A stretch of DNA of 64,000 nt from Isoetes taiwanensis (Eukaryota > Streptophyta > Lycopodiopsida > Isoetales > Isoetaceae). The notes under the pieces are model-generated. The model was not told where the DNA came from, searched no databases, and saw only the letters and a program-made list of their open reading frames with translations. The stretch's first letter is position 1. Each line of letters opens with the position of its first letter. Made by a program: the position numbers and the translations under genes. The stretch is from contig JAJEKV010000051.1 in NCBI GenBank assembly GCA_021234155.1, forward strand, positions 4,468,698 to 4,532,697, written 5' to 3'. Shown here in pieces: positions 1 to 9,912 of this stretch.

Positions 1-172
1 TGGTTCTAATGGTTAATGGTTATAATGGTTACATGGTTATATGGTTATAGTGTTTTAATGTTTTTAATGGTTATATGGTTTTAATGTTTTTAATGGTTAT
101 ATGGTTGTAATATTTTTACTGGTTCTATGTGGTTTAAATGGTTTAAGTGGTTTGAATGGATTTAATGGTTTA
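1..172. repeat. Degenerate ATGGTT-rich tandem repeat
   Basis: The first 172 bases are built almost entirely from variants of ATGGTTATATGG and TGGTTTTAATG, including two near-identical units of about 27 bp around 52-112. It lies just upstream of a splice acceptor (AG at 211-212) and so probably sits in an intron of the gene that follows. No coding potential is seen. Confidence 0.7.
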
Positions 173-224
173 AATGGTTGTATATGGTTTTAATGTGTGC
201 TCTTTCATTCAGGGAGCATGTGAG

Positions 225-2546
225 ATGAGCAAAATGGAGCCAAGGAAGCCCAGCACAGGACATTGCCCTAGGCTCCAATGGAGGAAGATGGCCTGCTTGT
301 TGTTGCACCCTTGCAACGAGACAGTATTTGCAGAGGGCATCATAACTGCAGTTGATCCTTTTGATAGTGTGAATGATGAAAGGCTGGGAGATGATCATCT
401 TGGAGTTGGCATTGTGAAGCTTCTTATCCAAGTTGATACAATCATGTCCCAGGGAAGCTCTAGTGATTGCATTGTGTGCTCTGGGTTGTTGGAGTCCCAA
501 ACACAGTTAAGATGGCCAATTAGATATATTGCACAAAAGAATGGTGATAGTTTGGAATGCCCTACTGAACTACATACCCCAAGGCCCACCCCAGGCCATG
601 TGGAAGATTTGGTGGTGGATGAGCATCCTTTGATCACAAGGAAGAGGCGCTATATTTTTCATAAAAGGCAGCCAAGGGTGCCCAAGAAGCCTAGAAGTGA
701 CAAATATTTAGAAAGGATGGAAAGTATAGCCCCAACCAAAGAAAACCTAGAGGCAATTAGGGGACAAGAGTGTTGCAACCTAGATTACACAGTCCAGTAC
801 AGTGTGGATGACCTCGTGCAGATAAGGTCCCAATACATTGGACAGCTTCAGAAAGATAGGATTAATTTCATCTACTCCTTGTGTAGAAATTCCAGCTATG
901 ATGAAGACACAGGAAGGTTACTATATCAATTGAGGAGCCTAAAGGTATGTATGAGAGCATTGAGATGGATTCTTGGCGTGAGCAAGTCTTCATTCTATAG
1001 ATACTGGGAGCAGGTTAGAAAAGGGCATAGGTTGTTCCAACATGGCAATGCACTCACTTTGAAACCTAGAGCAAATACTCTCAAAGCCATTGCAGTCTTC
1101 GAGAGCTTTGTGAGATACATGTCTCAATCTATGCCCCACAAGTCAAAGGTGAACGAGCACGGTGTGCGAATGGTGCAAAGAGTGTTGCCACAACATTATA
1201 TCCAAAAAGAGTGCCTTAAAGAGGTCAACTCCATCCTAGAAACTACTGGAGGTAGGCCTCTTTCTCAATCACATTTCAACAAGTTATGAAGCACTCACTT
1301 CTCAGACGTCAGTGTCCTGCAACACATGCCATTCTCAAAGTGCAACACTTGCATTCAACTCAAGGATACACTTGCATCAACTGCAATAGAGAAAGAAAGA
1401 ATGTCAATTAGGGAGCAATTTGCAGATCACCAAAGGGGCCAAATATCACGTAGACAGTTGTATTGGCAGTGGAGAACATTTTCTCAGATGCAGCCTGACA
1501 GATTTTTGTGTATAATTCATGATAAGATGGACCAACACAAGACTTTCTTGCCAAAGCTAGATCCTTTACCCAAGCGTTGTCAAAATGCTTTTCAGATGAA
1601 AGTAAGTCTGGCGGGTGTCTTAACACATGGGCATGGAACTGGCACCTATGTTCATTTTGTGCTTGATCTATGGAGGGATGATCCAAACTTCCATGTGAGC
1701 TCTATTTTCAAGTGCTTGAGAACACTAGAGAAAGGATCGATAGAAGGGAGGAGGTATTCCCCATCAGCCCCTATTTTTGAGGCTTTGATGGATGATCAAC
1801 CGCTTTGTTACCAAAGGAAGATAAAAAAGCTCACATCCAAGGTCAATGGTGAATCAAGGAGGACTTGGGATGATTTCCCCTTACTTGAGAAACAACTGCC
1901 TGAGAAGCTATGTATTCAATTGGACAACTGCTGGAAAGAAAACAAGAATAGATGGATGTTTGGGGCAATGTCATACTTGACAGCAGTGGGAGTATTCAAA
2001 GTTGTAAAAGTGGGGTTCATGATGGTTGGCCATACCCATGATGATATAGATGCATTCTTCGGAAACTTCTCTGGCAAGCTCAGGAGAGAAAACGTGACTA
2101 GTCTCCCTGAACTAATGGATTTGTTTGAGAGCTGCATTGACCCCAACCCAATGGCTTTCTTGATGGATGAGGTTGCAGATTGGAAATCACTTGTCAAGGG
2201 ATACTTGTTAGATGGTAAGGATCAGTTGACAGGACACACAAAGCCACTTCAGTTCAAGTTTTGGGTTAGGGATGGAATACCAATCATGCAATATAAGTGG
2301 AGACCAGGTGATAGGTTGTGGATGCCTGTACAAGGAATCGAGTTGTGGCAACGGGATGCTAAAGGTGAAGTTCTTATTCCTAAAGGGCAGCCAAAACCAC
2401 TACCTCCCTTCAAGATTGTTAACATTAGGGCGGATTTGGGGTCTCAAAATGGCCCATATCTTGGATGCCAGAATTCCACGTCATGTTTCTCGCGACCAAT
2501 GATGTTTGCGCATTTTTTTCCAAAGTCAGTATTAGTTGGCAAGTAG
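225..2546 (+). pseudogene. DUF7869-like plant protein, split by one in-frame TGA
   Basis: Two long ORFs lie in the same frame, separated only by a TGA at 1287-1289; together they give about 770 codons. A pyrimidine tract and AG at 211-212 suggest that an exon starts at 213; I chose ATG 225 as the first start inside it, though the true start may lie in an upstream exon. The downstream half carries landmarks of the plant DUF7869 family: a cysteine pair after FSKCNTC (about 1335-1355), DKMDQHKT (1521-1544), LDNCWKENKNRW (1920-1955) and GHTHDDIDAFFG (2028-2063). The family is related to transposon-type nuclease folds and spreads in multiple copies in seed-free plants; its function is not established. 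The TGA falls in FNKL-stop-STHF, where I expect a tryptophan (TGG). Either a nonsense mutation or a sequencing error fits. The end at 2546 is an ordinary stop. Confidence 0.7.
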
Positions 2547-3315
2547 AAAGAGGAGCAGGCTTACTTGGCATCCACATGGCAAAATTTCATAGGACATGTT
2601 TGTGCATTCATTGCAACCACATTAATGGCCCGCATTTTTCGAAAATCGTATCGCGGACCAAAATAATGGCTATTTTTCCCCCTCGTGCACATGCCCACAT
2701 GCACCAACCACCTTATCAAATTTTGGCACCAAGATTTCCATTGTTCACATTAGCGCCCTTCGTGCATCCTCTCGCGCCTTCGGCTCTTCATTTGGAATCC
2801 AAGTCTCCAATAGTGTCCGTGTTTTTTTTGGGGCGAGCATAGAGTTAAGCAACAACGGTGAGGCGATGTGCGGACAAGCAAACATACGTTACATGCCATG
2901 TTTTTACTACCCAAATTTTCATTCTGAAGTTTTCCTACTTTTCAGCTCTTCCCATTCATCGTATTGCTCCATGCCATTCATTCTTACAATTCAACGACCG
3001 ATCTGTATCTCTAATTGCATCCATCATTGCTCCTAGTACTCCTACATTGCTTCTGCAGTTCATCACTTACAAAACAATAAAGGCATGACGGTGGAAGGAT
3101 ATCTATCCATAGGCTCGTGGGTGAGAATGCTATCCTTAACGAAGGGTGACTATGGAGTTACATCGCCGGAGCGACATTCATACGCAATGAATAGGTAGAA
3201 CTATAGGGTTCAAAATAAATGCTACGGATATATATTGCAAAAAAAAAAAGGAAGGGAGGGGGGGAAGGGATTTGAAGAGGAGGATATTTGCAAATTTGCA
3301 CCCTCAATAATACAT
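2547..3315. other. Intergenic, no gene recognised
   Basis: Downstream of the DUF7869-like gene. A 125-codon ORF at 2465-2842 overlaps the gene end in another frame and shows no recognisable motif. A purine-rich run (about 3240-3290) is present. Nothing else is supported. Confidence 0.5.
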
Positions 3316-3383
3316 GGATCACACCATGCGAAAATGCATATGCACTTTGTAAATGTGTAGTGAGATTTCGCGTCATGTGATCC
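3316..3383. repeat. 68-bp inverted-repeat element, copy 1
   Basis: Begins GGATCACACCATGCGAA and ends in an imperfect reverse complement (TTTCGCGTCATGTGATCC), with a loop of about 30 bp. It is exactly the same length as four further copies downstream. It is the most diverged in its right arm. Confidence 0.85.
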
Positions 3384-4078
3384 TTGGTTCTTTTTTCTTT
3401 CCTCTTCTTGATTTATATTCACTCACTGAATCAAATATTTTTCTTTGGGCTATATTTATCAGATGTCGGGGATTTGAGACTATGGAAAAGCACTACTAGC
3501 ATCGTTGTTGTCCAACATATGGACATAAGAGACATGCTTTTCCAAGATATACATTCAGGGCAATGGGCATCTAGTTTTACGTTGTAAAGTTGTGGGAGCC
3601 GAGCTTGAAAGTCGTCCCATGACCTCTTTTAAGCGAATTATGCAAGCCTTATGAGAACGGTGTCATTGCAATGAAGAAATGTTTGATAAGACGCATCCGT
3701 GGTTGTTGAAAAAAATGAGTTACAAAATATTTGCTCCATTAGAGGTGTTTACTAATGCCACGACACAAAAAAAGCTCCAAAGATATATTGTATAAAATGT
3801 CGCCTTTGAGCCTTTGGATCGCTTAACTCAAAGTGTCACATATGGAAACATTGTTAGGTTTGATAAAATAACATAAAAATCTTATTTAATAAAGCTTTGG
3901 TTGTTGGTAAAGTGTTGGCTTATTGATTAAGTGTTTGTATTTTGCTTTGGGACCCTCTTTGAAAAAGTTTAGTTCATAAAACGTAATATAACTTGGAATG
4001 ATACATATTTTATATGCAAATGGGAGACTATTGATGAGGGACTTGGTGTTATTATCTATTGACAACAAACAAGAAAGT

Positions 4079-4146
4079 GGATCACACCATGCGAATTTAG
4101 TATATTCCAACCTTTTAGCTTATACAAAATTAAACTTGGTGTGATC
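4079..4146. repeat. 68-bp inverted-repeat element, copy 2
   Basis: Left arm GGATCACACCATGCGAA; right arm ends CTTGGTGTGATC. Spans 68 bp. Like copies 3 and 4 it is preceded by a shared spacer containing ACAACAAA(C/T)AAGAAAGT, so the repeat unit is larger than the hairpin itself. Confidence 0.85.
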
Positions 4147-4477
4147 TTTTTTGAAAAAGATGACTTCCTATAGTAAAATTACTTTGATTATCTTTTAATA
4201 AAAGAAATATATATGTGTCTTATTTGAAGTTAAGTGTGGATATGTGACGTGCTCATTTATTGATAAAGTGTTTGCTTTTTGAAAAAGGCTAATAACATTA
4301 TGTACTACTAGAGTTGGTAAAGTATTTTAGATGCAAATAGGATGCTTGATGTGATCCTTCTTAAAAAAAGATATGCTCTTTGAAAAGGACTAATAACTTT
4401 ATGCATTTGGGGTGGTAAAGCATTAAATGAGAAGGGGTACTTGTGTTTAATTTTAATTTGACAACAAATAAGAAAGT

Positions 4478-4545
4478 GGATCACACGATGCGAATTTAGT
4501 GTGTTCCATTTTTGTTGCATATGTACTATTCGCTTGGTGTGATCC
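4478..4545. repeat. 68-bp inverted-repeat element, copy 3
   Basis: Left arm GGATCACACGATGCGAA and right arm TTCGCTTGGTGTGATCC pair over about 17 bp with few mismatches. The upstream spacer (TTTAATTTGACAACAAATAA) is shared with copy 4. A half-element ending TTGATGTGATCC lies at about 4347. Confidence 0.9.
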
Positions 4546-4673
4546 TTCTTGAAAAATAATATGCTCTTTGAAAAGGGATAATGACTTATGTACTTAAGAG
4601 TGGTAAATCATTTTAGATACAAATAGGAATGAGTACTTGTGTTTAATTTTAATTTGACAACAAATAAGAAAGT

Positions 4674-4741
4674 GGATCACACCATGCGAATTTAGTGTGT
4701 CCCTTTTTTTTTGCATATGTATTATTCGCTTGGTGTGATCC
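4674..4741. repeat. 68-bp inverted-repeat element, copy 4
   Basis: Left arm GGATCACACCATGCGAA, right arm TTCGCTTGGTGTGATCC. It begins 196 bp after copy 3 and shares flanking sequence with it, so this part behaves as a short higher-order tandem array. Confidence 0.9.
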
Positions 4742-4899
4742 ATCTTGAAAAAAAAAAGCTTTCAAGTAAAAGGAAAGAAAGAAATATCTTATTTAAAGTA
4801 TAAAGTGTTAGTATGTAAAGTGTTGGTTTATTAAAATACTATTTGTTTACGTTAAGTTGTAAGTTCAATATTTGTGTTTCTATTTACTTTTTTACGAAA

Positions 4900-4967
4900 G
4901 GATCACACCAGGCGAATTTCTTATATGCAATTACTTTTGCGCATGAAGATTTCGCATCATATGATCC
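4900..4967. repeat. 68-bp inverted-repeat element, copy 5
   Basis: Left arm GGATCACACCAGGCGAA, right arm TTCGCATCATATGATCC. Again 68 bp in length. The right arm resembles that of copy 1, which suggests two subfamilies. Confidence 0.85.
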
Positions 4968-6106
4968 TCTTTAAACAAGGATGGCTTTGACCTTCAATGT
5001 TCATAAATTTTATGAATGTTTGCATATAAGAATGTGACATATCATATTTTCTTCAAAAATGGTCATCAAATGGATAACTAGTCAAAGAGTTCTTCTACTA
5101 CTTAAAGAGTTTCAAGACTCATTTTTGCTATAATTTAAATAGCAATAGATTTTTAAAGGAATCTATTGTGAAACGAGTCAAAAGACTTCTTGTATTAGAG
5201 GTATCTAAACACAAAACACCATAACCTTTGTACTTCAAGAATGTATAAACCCCTTCGCATTGCAAAGTATAATGTCATTTATTAGCATCTTCACGGACAT
5301 TTCCCTTCCTTATCGGAAGCGGCTCATCTCAAGGAATCAGATTCGATTCCCGAATGCCTTCATCCTCTATCAATCTCTCACAATATCCCAGGAGGCCGGA
5401 GTTACCGCCACCACAAAAAATCGGACTAAACTTGAAACGCCCCAAAATGACGGTTTTTGCCACTCAACGGATCCAATGGATATAAACCGCCATCCGCCCG
5501 AATGTCGACACTTTTGAGATCGACATCCGGTTTGCACAGAGATGCCGCCTTGTTCAACCATTGAATTTAATCCAAAGACACATGCCGGAGATTCTCAACT
5601 TGATGGTGCGGCATCCTCATTGCGAGCATCCAATGCCCGGCGGATGTCATACCATTCAGCCAGATCGACCAGGTGAGTTGTTCAAATTGAAGTCCGAGGA
5701 AGACCTGAAGGGAAAAGACGCCGTTTTGGGTTGTGGACGGCCAGCGATTCGCTGAGGGCGCCGCAAGTATTGCAGACGGTGAAAGGAAGTGCCGCAAAAG
5801 GATCAAGGACGATATTCTAAACGAGTGCAGAGTTCTTTTCGGCTGAGACGCCACCAATCGGAGCTCACCTCAAAGATTAGCCACCGCTGTAACACAATAG
5901 CAGCAAGTGCCGCCTACATAAGGTAAATTATCGCTCGATTCCGGGTTTTCGACCAGCTTCGCCGAAAAGCCCTCAGCACCCTGCTTTCCCTCTTTTGAGT
6001 ATCTCGACCGCAAGCCTCGAAAGCCATGAGGAACGTGAAATCGAAGATGCGGGTTGACTTCGCGAAGTCGAAACCTCGAAGTAAAGAGAAGTCAAGGTCA
6101 AGGGAC
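4968..6106. other. Transition into GC-rich block, no gene resolved
   Basis: Composition changes from AT-rich to roughly balanced at about 5260. Several short overlapping ORFs on both strands (for example 5260-5517 and 5914-6327) have no recognisable motif. It may contain 5' exons or promoter of the locus that follows, but I cannot place them. Confidence 0.4.
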
Positions 6107-6127
6107 TTTCGACTCGCTGAGTCGAAA
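6107..6127. repeat. CGACTCG-type palindrome a
   Basis: Arms TTTCGACTC and GAGTCGAAA around a short GCT loop. First member of the palindrome family that runs to 10.56 kb. Confidence 0.7.
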
Positions 6128-6161
6128 AGCCGTAGAATAAACGGAAGAACAAGATGAAGGG

Positions 6162-6185
6162 CTTTCGACTCGCCCGGGTCGAAAG
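6162..6185. repeat. CGACTCG-type palindrome b
   Basis: Arms CTTTCGACTCG and CGGGTCGAAAG with one mismatch. A smaller relative (CTCGACCTCGGTCGAG) follows at 6214-6229. Confidence 0.65.
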
Positions 6186-6240
6186 TCCCTTCATACTGAC
6201 TTTCCTCGACTTTCTCGACCTCGGTCGAGATATACCCTGT

Positions 6241-6470
6241 GGCAATAGAGAGAACATTAGAGATTAATGGTTGATGAGTGAAAGCATCGAGCCTTCCCAT
6301 CCTTTCTTCCCTCGCCTCTTCGGGCAATGTCGCTTAGTTTACATCCTAAGTTGCATCGTTCGAAGAGGCGGGGCAAGCAAGGATTTGGGAATGAGGGGTG
6401 CTTTCACTCTGGCCTTCATTCTCCTATTCTCTCCTCTCCTGTGGGTATTCTCGACTCGAGAGTCGAGAAT
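6241..6470 (+). repeat. Direct repeat unit 1 (about 230 bp)
   Basis: Matches 6538-6763 over its whole length with scattered substitutions and small indels, offset 297 bp. Shared blocks include GCCTCTTCGGGCAATGTCGC. Each unit ends in a copy of the palindrome, which shows the palindrome was present before or moved with the duplication. Confidence 0.85.
6447..6470. repeat. CGACTCG-type palindrome c
   Basis: Perfect 11-bp arms ATTCTCGACTC and GAGTCGAGAAT around GA. Lies at the end of direct repeat unit 1. Confidence 0.85.
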
Positions 6471-6508
6471 GTCCCTTCGATCTTCTCCTCTCCTGTGCTC
6501 CTCTGACT

Positions 6509-6530
6509 TTCCCGACTCGCGAGTCGAGAA
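6509..6530. repeat. CGACTCG-type palindrome d
   Basis: TTCCCGACTCG paired with CGAGTCGAGAA, one mismatch in 11 bp. Confidence 0.8.
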
Positions 6531-6537
6531 ACTCCAG

Positions 6538-6763
6538 CGAAATAGAGAAAACATTAGAGATTAATGGTTGAAGAGTGAAAGCATCGAGGCTTCCCAATCT
6601 TTCTTTCCCCGCCTCTTCGGGCAATGTCGCTTAGTTAATATCCTAAGTTGCATCATTCGAAGAGGCGTGAAAGCAAAGATTTTGGAATGCGTGATGCTTT
6701 CGCTCTGGCCCTCCTATGTCTTCTCCTCTCCTGTGGTTATTCTCGACTCGCGAGTCGAGAAAC
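6538..6763 (+). repeat. Direct repeat unit 2 (about 226 bp)
   Basis: Second copy of 6241-6470. Ends with palindrome e. Probably intronic, because a splice acceptor follows at 6848-6849. Confidence 0.85.
6740..6761. repeat. CGACTCG-type palindrome e
   Basis: Perfect 22-bp palindrome with core TCTCGACTCGCGAGTCGAGA. Lies 89 bp upstream of the exon starting at 6850. Confidence 0.9.
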
Positions 6764-6849
6764 CCCCCTGCATCCTTCTATTTATTTTATTCCTTCGGGT
6801 GTTAGGAGATATTTTCATGCTCTGACATTGTGACATTTACTGAATGCAG

Positions 6850-7375
6850 CCCGTGATCCCGACTTTGATCATACACGCCGGGCAACAATTGGAAAGCATT
6901 GGGTTGTCCTCGGCATCCTAAAGGAAACAGGGCCCCCTCCGATAAGTGGAAGACCTTCGAGAAACTCTACAGATATGTTCTTCTGGAAGGCCAGATGATG
7001 AGGGAGAGGATGAAGATGAGAAGAAGAAGAGAACACCAAGAAATGGCAGGGAATCTCTCTCGACCGCAAGATGACCTCATTCTTCGACCGAGGTCTCCGG
7101 GAGAAATGGACCGAGATATGGGCTCAATGGACAAGAGGCAAGTCGGGGACGTTAATGGAGAATTGCCGCGCGTGCCGGACCCAAAGTTGTTCGACAAGCA
7201 ATTCATGAAAAGTATACAGGGCCTGACGGACAAGGAAACGCTTGATCTACAGGGCAGAATCCTGGATGGAACAATCCTGCTAAGGAAAAGTAGAAGTTCA
7301 AAATTGCAGGACGCAAAGGATTACGCCCACAATCCTAAAGAGATTCGGCGCGCATTGGAAGAAGGCATCACGTAG
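6850..7375 (+). CDS. Exon of unrecognised protein, frameshifted
   Basis: A splice acceptor (TGAATGCAG) precedes 6850. The first codons read in one frame (DPDFDHTRRATIGKHWVV, 6855-6908) and the rest in the frame of the ORF from 6899 to 7375. The switch happens near the C5 run at about 6932, consistent with a one-base loss there. The protein is charged and rich in Arg/Glu/Met (REHQEMAG, LEEGIT), likely helical, with no catalytic motif I recognise. It seems to be an upstream part of the locus that ends with the FCP1-like ORF, but whether they form one transcript is not shown. Stop codon at 7373-7375. Confidence 0.45.
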
Positions 7376-7450
7376 TTCTCGTAATGTTGCCTCCAATGCA
7401 TGCCATGATTTTGATTATTATAAAGAGAAGGTCTGCTTGATGAGGAAGAC

Positions 7451-7870
7451 ATGAAGGAGTTGAACCGTCTATGTCAACCCTACATCAACACCAAGCTAAA
7501 GCGTAACGTCAAAACCCTCCCCTTTCCTGAACGTGCTATGGCAATTCTGAAGAGGAAGCTTGGATTCGGGGTGGTCCCATTTAAGACGGATAATAGCTCC
7601 CCTCCATTCCCGGTAACCTTGGGACACAAGGGGTTTGGTGGTCCGAACTGGCACTGGGCCCGCGGCACTATTTGCCATCAATATGATCGAAGACCCCACC
7701 CCGCTTTTATGAAAAACCCGACATTGAGCAAAGGTACAAGACGGTCCGACATGACCGAAGCTGGATACTTTCGGTTTCCTTATCTTTTGCATGTCGGGCA
7801 ATCAGACAACTGCTGTGTCACACAACTTCACCAACAAGATCTTGTATTCCATATACGAGCTGGAACATGA
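7451..7870 (+). CDS. Unrecognised ORF, 139 codons
   Basis: Starts with ATG at 7451 and ends at 7868-7870. The amino half is basic (NTKLKRNVKTLPFPERAM) and the middle has many aromatic and glycine residues (GGPNWHWARG). I do not recognise a family. Codon use resembles the neighbouring ORFs, and the position suggests it belongs to the same multi-exon locus, possibly as part of a larger product with the fragments on each side. No start context or signal peptide is evident. Confidence 0.4.
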   Translation: MKELNRLCQPYINTKLKRNVKTLPFPERAMAILKRKLGFGVVPFKTDNSSPPFPVTLGHKGFGGPNWHWARGTICHQYDRRPHPAFMKNPTLSKGTRRSDMTEAGYFRFPYLLHVGQSDNCCVTQLHQQDLVFHIRAGT

Positions 7871-7953
7871 GTGTAGACTTGGCCTGCCGAAGGCACCAAG
7901 TTTTGCCAATGTAGTTTTGGTTTTGGTTTCAAGATCGGCTGCAGACTGACAAG

Positions 7954-8442
7954 TGGTGGTCTAGCGAACACCACTATCTCGACAAGTTCATGATTTCTCA
8001 AGAGCGCATGGAACCCCGAAGGGCGGCAGATTTATGGAGGATGTGCCATCGATGGACAAAGTCAAAGACCGATGGTGCGACAGTCCAATACATAGAATTC
8101 TATCCGCCAAGAGTTATCAAGTACTTCATAACCAACTTAGTCGAGGAAGATCATATTGTATCATGAAAGTGGTACATGAATGGCCTGTTCTCTCAGGGGG
8201 GCTATGCTGTATGGAATGAAACCTATTTCCGTGGTTGGAAATAAGGACATGGTTGAAACCATTCGGTCATACCTGGACCTGCTTCATGAGCATTTCAAAG
8301 CGAGGAAGACAAATGGAAGCAGTAAGGACGATGATGACGAAGACAAACCTGACAGCCAGGGAGAGAAAGGTGACGGAGACGACAATGTCCAAGGTTTAGA
8401 CGAGGATGCTGCCGACCAAATTCTCGAGAGTCCGAGATTGAG
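7954..8442 (+). CDS. Unrecognised exon with acidic tail, frameshifted
   Basis: An open frame from 7954 (WWSSEHHYLDKFMISQER) runs to a TGA at 8164-8166; coding then continues in other frames (MNGLFSQGGYAVWNE near 8175; NKDMVETIRSYLDLLHEHFK at 8238-8300) up to a strongly acidic low-complexity stretch (KDDDDEDKPDSQGEKGDGDD). The 3' edge is a good splice donor, GAG|GTGAGTTC, at 8442/8443. The acidic tail implies a flexible, possibly nuclear, C-terminal segment, but that is inference. The shifts may be sequencing indels. Confidence 0.45.
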
Positions 8443-8581
8443 GTGAGTTCACTTTGTTTCTGAGTGTTTCTATTTCATGAAGTCGAGAAACCGGGAGAAA
8501 CCCTCTGAGTCTTTAGCTTTTTCTTTTCTCGACTCGTGAGTCGAGAAAGCGTTTCCTATCTGACATCTTTCATCATTCTAG
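8443..8581 (+). other. Intron with GT-AG borders
   Basis: Donor GTGAGTTC at 8443 and acceptor CATTCTAG ending at 8581. Contains palindrome f at 8526-8547, so the palindrome is intronic here. The following exon is open (NIDRNESESLTISYES). Confidence 0.6.
8526..8547. repeat. CGACTCG-type palindrome f
   Basis: TTCTCGACTCG-TGAGTCGAGAA with a single mismatch at the centre. Lies 34 bp before the 3' splice site at 8581. Confidence 0.85.
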
Positions 8582-8724
8582 GAACATCGACCGCAACGAA
8601 TCGGAATCATTAACAATATCATACGAATCTGCTGGCAGTTCACATCACATAGAGGATACTGGATCCAAGAAAGCCATTCAAGAGCAAGACAAATAAGGCA
8701 AAGAAAGAAAGGACTGAAAAGATA

Positions 8725-9441
8725 ATGATCCCGCATATGGATCCCGATCAATCAGAAATCTGGTCAGAGCCAAACTCTAACTGGGATCCAGCGGGGCCCA
8801 CCAAGCTTATAATATTTGACGTCAATGGAGTATTAGCTGCAGTATACCACGATAAAGACGTCCCTGAGCTCAACACCTCGCAGGTGCCGACAAAAGTGGG
8901 GTCTAAAATCGTGTATCCTCGGCCTAGAGCAAAGGAGATTATCGAGTGGTGCCTGGAACGGGGATTCCAAGTGGCCATATGGTCTTGTATGGCAAAGAAA
9001 AATATTATCAATGTCCTTGGTGTTCTCGGCCTTCCAGTTTTGATGTTCAAGTTTGTTTGGGGAAACGAAAGGGTCGAGCATGTGTCAGACCTCGATCCAG
9101 CCATCACAAAGGGGAAGCCTATTATGGTGAAAAGGCTGGACAGGGTTTATGAAGCATACCAGGACTTTAACAAACACAACACTCTGATCATAGACGACTC
9201 CGCCTACAAGTGCTATCATAACTCGCACAATACAATCATTGCCAAGAGTTATCGACCAGAAGAGTATGAAACGGATAGGTGGTTGTCTTTCAAGCTCGTT
9301 CCTGTCTTGGCGGAATCCCTGTTTGCCATACTTGTGGCCGATGTGATTAGGAACTATCCGGACCTCAAGGAGGTCGATCCAGAGAGCAGCGCGATCATGA
9401 AAGCTATGGACGACAAATATTTTGGTGAACAAGAAGAGTGA
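8725..9441 (+). CDS. FCP1-like (HAD superfamily) phosphatase-domain protein
   Basis: A complete 238-codon ORF. The FCP1 homology fold is recognised from the N-terminal HAD motif LIIFDVNGVL (Asp32, residues 28-37), a central IWSCMAKKN block (about residue 88), a conserved lysine region VKRLD (Lys136) and the C-terminal acidic motif TLIIDDS (Asp157, Asp158). FCP1/SCP-type phosphatases act on phosphoserine, classically on the RNA polymerase II tail, using DxDx(T/V). Here the second Asp is Asn34, as in the plant group with DxNGxL signatures, so catalysis as an SCP-type phosphatase is uncertain. There is no transmembrane segment or signal peptide. I took ATG 8725, but an acceptor at 8581 and open sequence before it mean this may be a downstream exon of a longer protein. 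Palindromes g-i lie in the sequence just after the stop. Confidence 0.8.
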   Translation: MIPHMDPDQSEIWSEPNSNWDPAGPTKLIIFDVNGVLAAVYHDKDVPELNTSQVPTKVGSKIVYPRPRAKEIIEWCLERGFQVAIWSCMAKKNIINVLGVLGLPVLMFKFVWGNERVEHVSDLDPAITKGKPIMVKRLDRVYEAYQDFNKHNTLIIDDSAYKCYHNSHNTIIAKSYRPEEYETDRWLSFKLVPVLAESLFAILVADVIRNYPDLKEVDPESSAIMKAMDDKYFGEQEE

Positions 9442-9543
9442 CCTCTGCTTTCAAATAGTCGAATTGTGTGAATCTTGTAAAGAAACGTGAAGAAATGTAC
9501 TATATTTTGTAATGAATATACTTGTACATTGAGTTTTCGCTGG

Positions 9544-9569
9544 CTTTCTCGACTCGCGAGTCGAGAAAG
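9544..9569. repeat. CGACTCG-type palindrome g
   Basis: Perfect 26-bp palindrome (core TCTCGACTCGCGAGTCGAGA), about 100 bp after the FCP1-like stop codon, preceded by TGTACATTGAGTTTT, a block also repeated before h. Confidence 0.9.
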
Positions 9570-9668
9570 GCATGCTTGTCCTATTGATGAAACCATTTGT
9601 ATGTTTGTTTGTGTGACTGGATGCGGCCATATTCTGTAATGATAATGGTTGTACATTGGGTTTCCTTG

Positions 9669-9698
9669 GCCTTTCTCGACTCGCGAGTCGAGAAAGGC
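9669..9698. repeat. CGACTCG-type palindrome h
   Basis: Perfect 30-bp palindrome, GCCTTTCTCGACTCG and its reverse complement. Embedded in a loose tandem unit with g and i (GGTTGTAC...TTTCC before, CACTRCTTG after). Confidence 0.92.
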
Positions 9699-9752
9699 AC
9701 TGCTTGTTTCGTTGACGTCTCGTTGAGAATGGTTGTACTTTGACTTTTCCGG

Positions 9753-9782
9753 GCCTTTCTCGACTCGCGAGTCGAGAAAGGC
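9753..9782. repeat. CGACTCG-type palindrome i
   Basis: Perfect 30-bp palindrome identical to h. It begins 84 bp after h begins, so h and i look like a direct duplication. Confidence 0.92.
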
Positions 9783-9912
9783 ACTACTTGCCACGTGATT
9801 GGATGCCGCTATATGGAATGAATATTCTCCATTGTATTTTGAATTCACCATTCTTTTCTTCGTTTTGACTAATGATACCGTAATTGTTAATCATAGACTC
9901 TCCTTGCTCCAG

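Noticed and set aside
3316-4967. Regularly spaced palindromic repeats as a CRISPR array
   Set aside because: Spacing is irregular (196-763 bp), flanks are partly shared, the genome is eukaryotic and there are no cas genes.
5330-5365. tRNA B-box-like ATTCGATTCC
   Set aside because: No matching A box, acceptor stem or anticodon arm could be folded around it.
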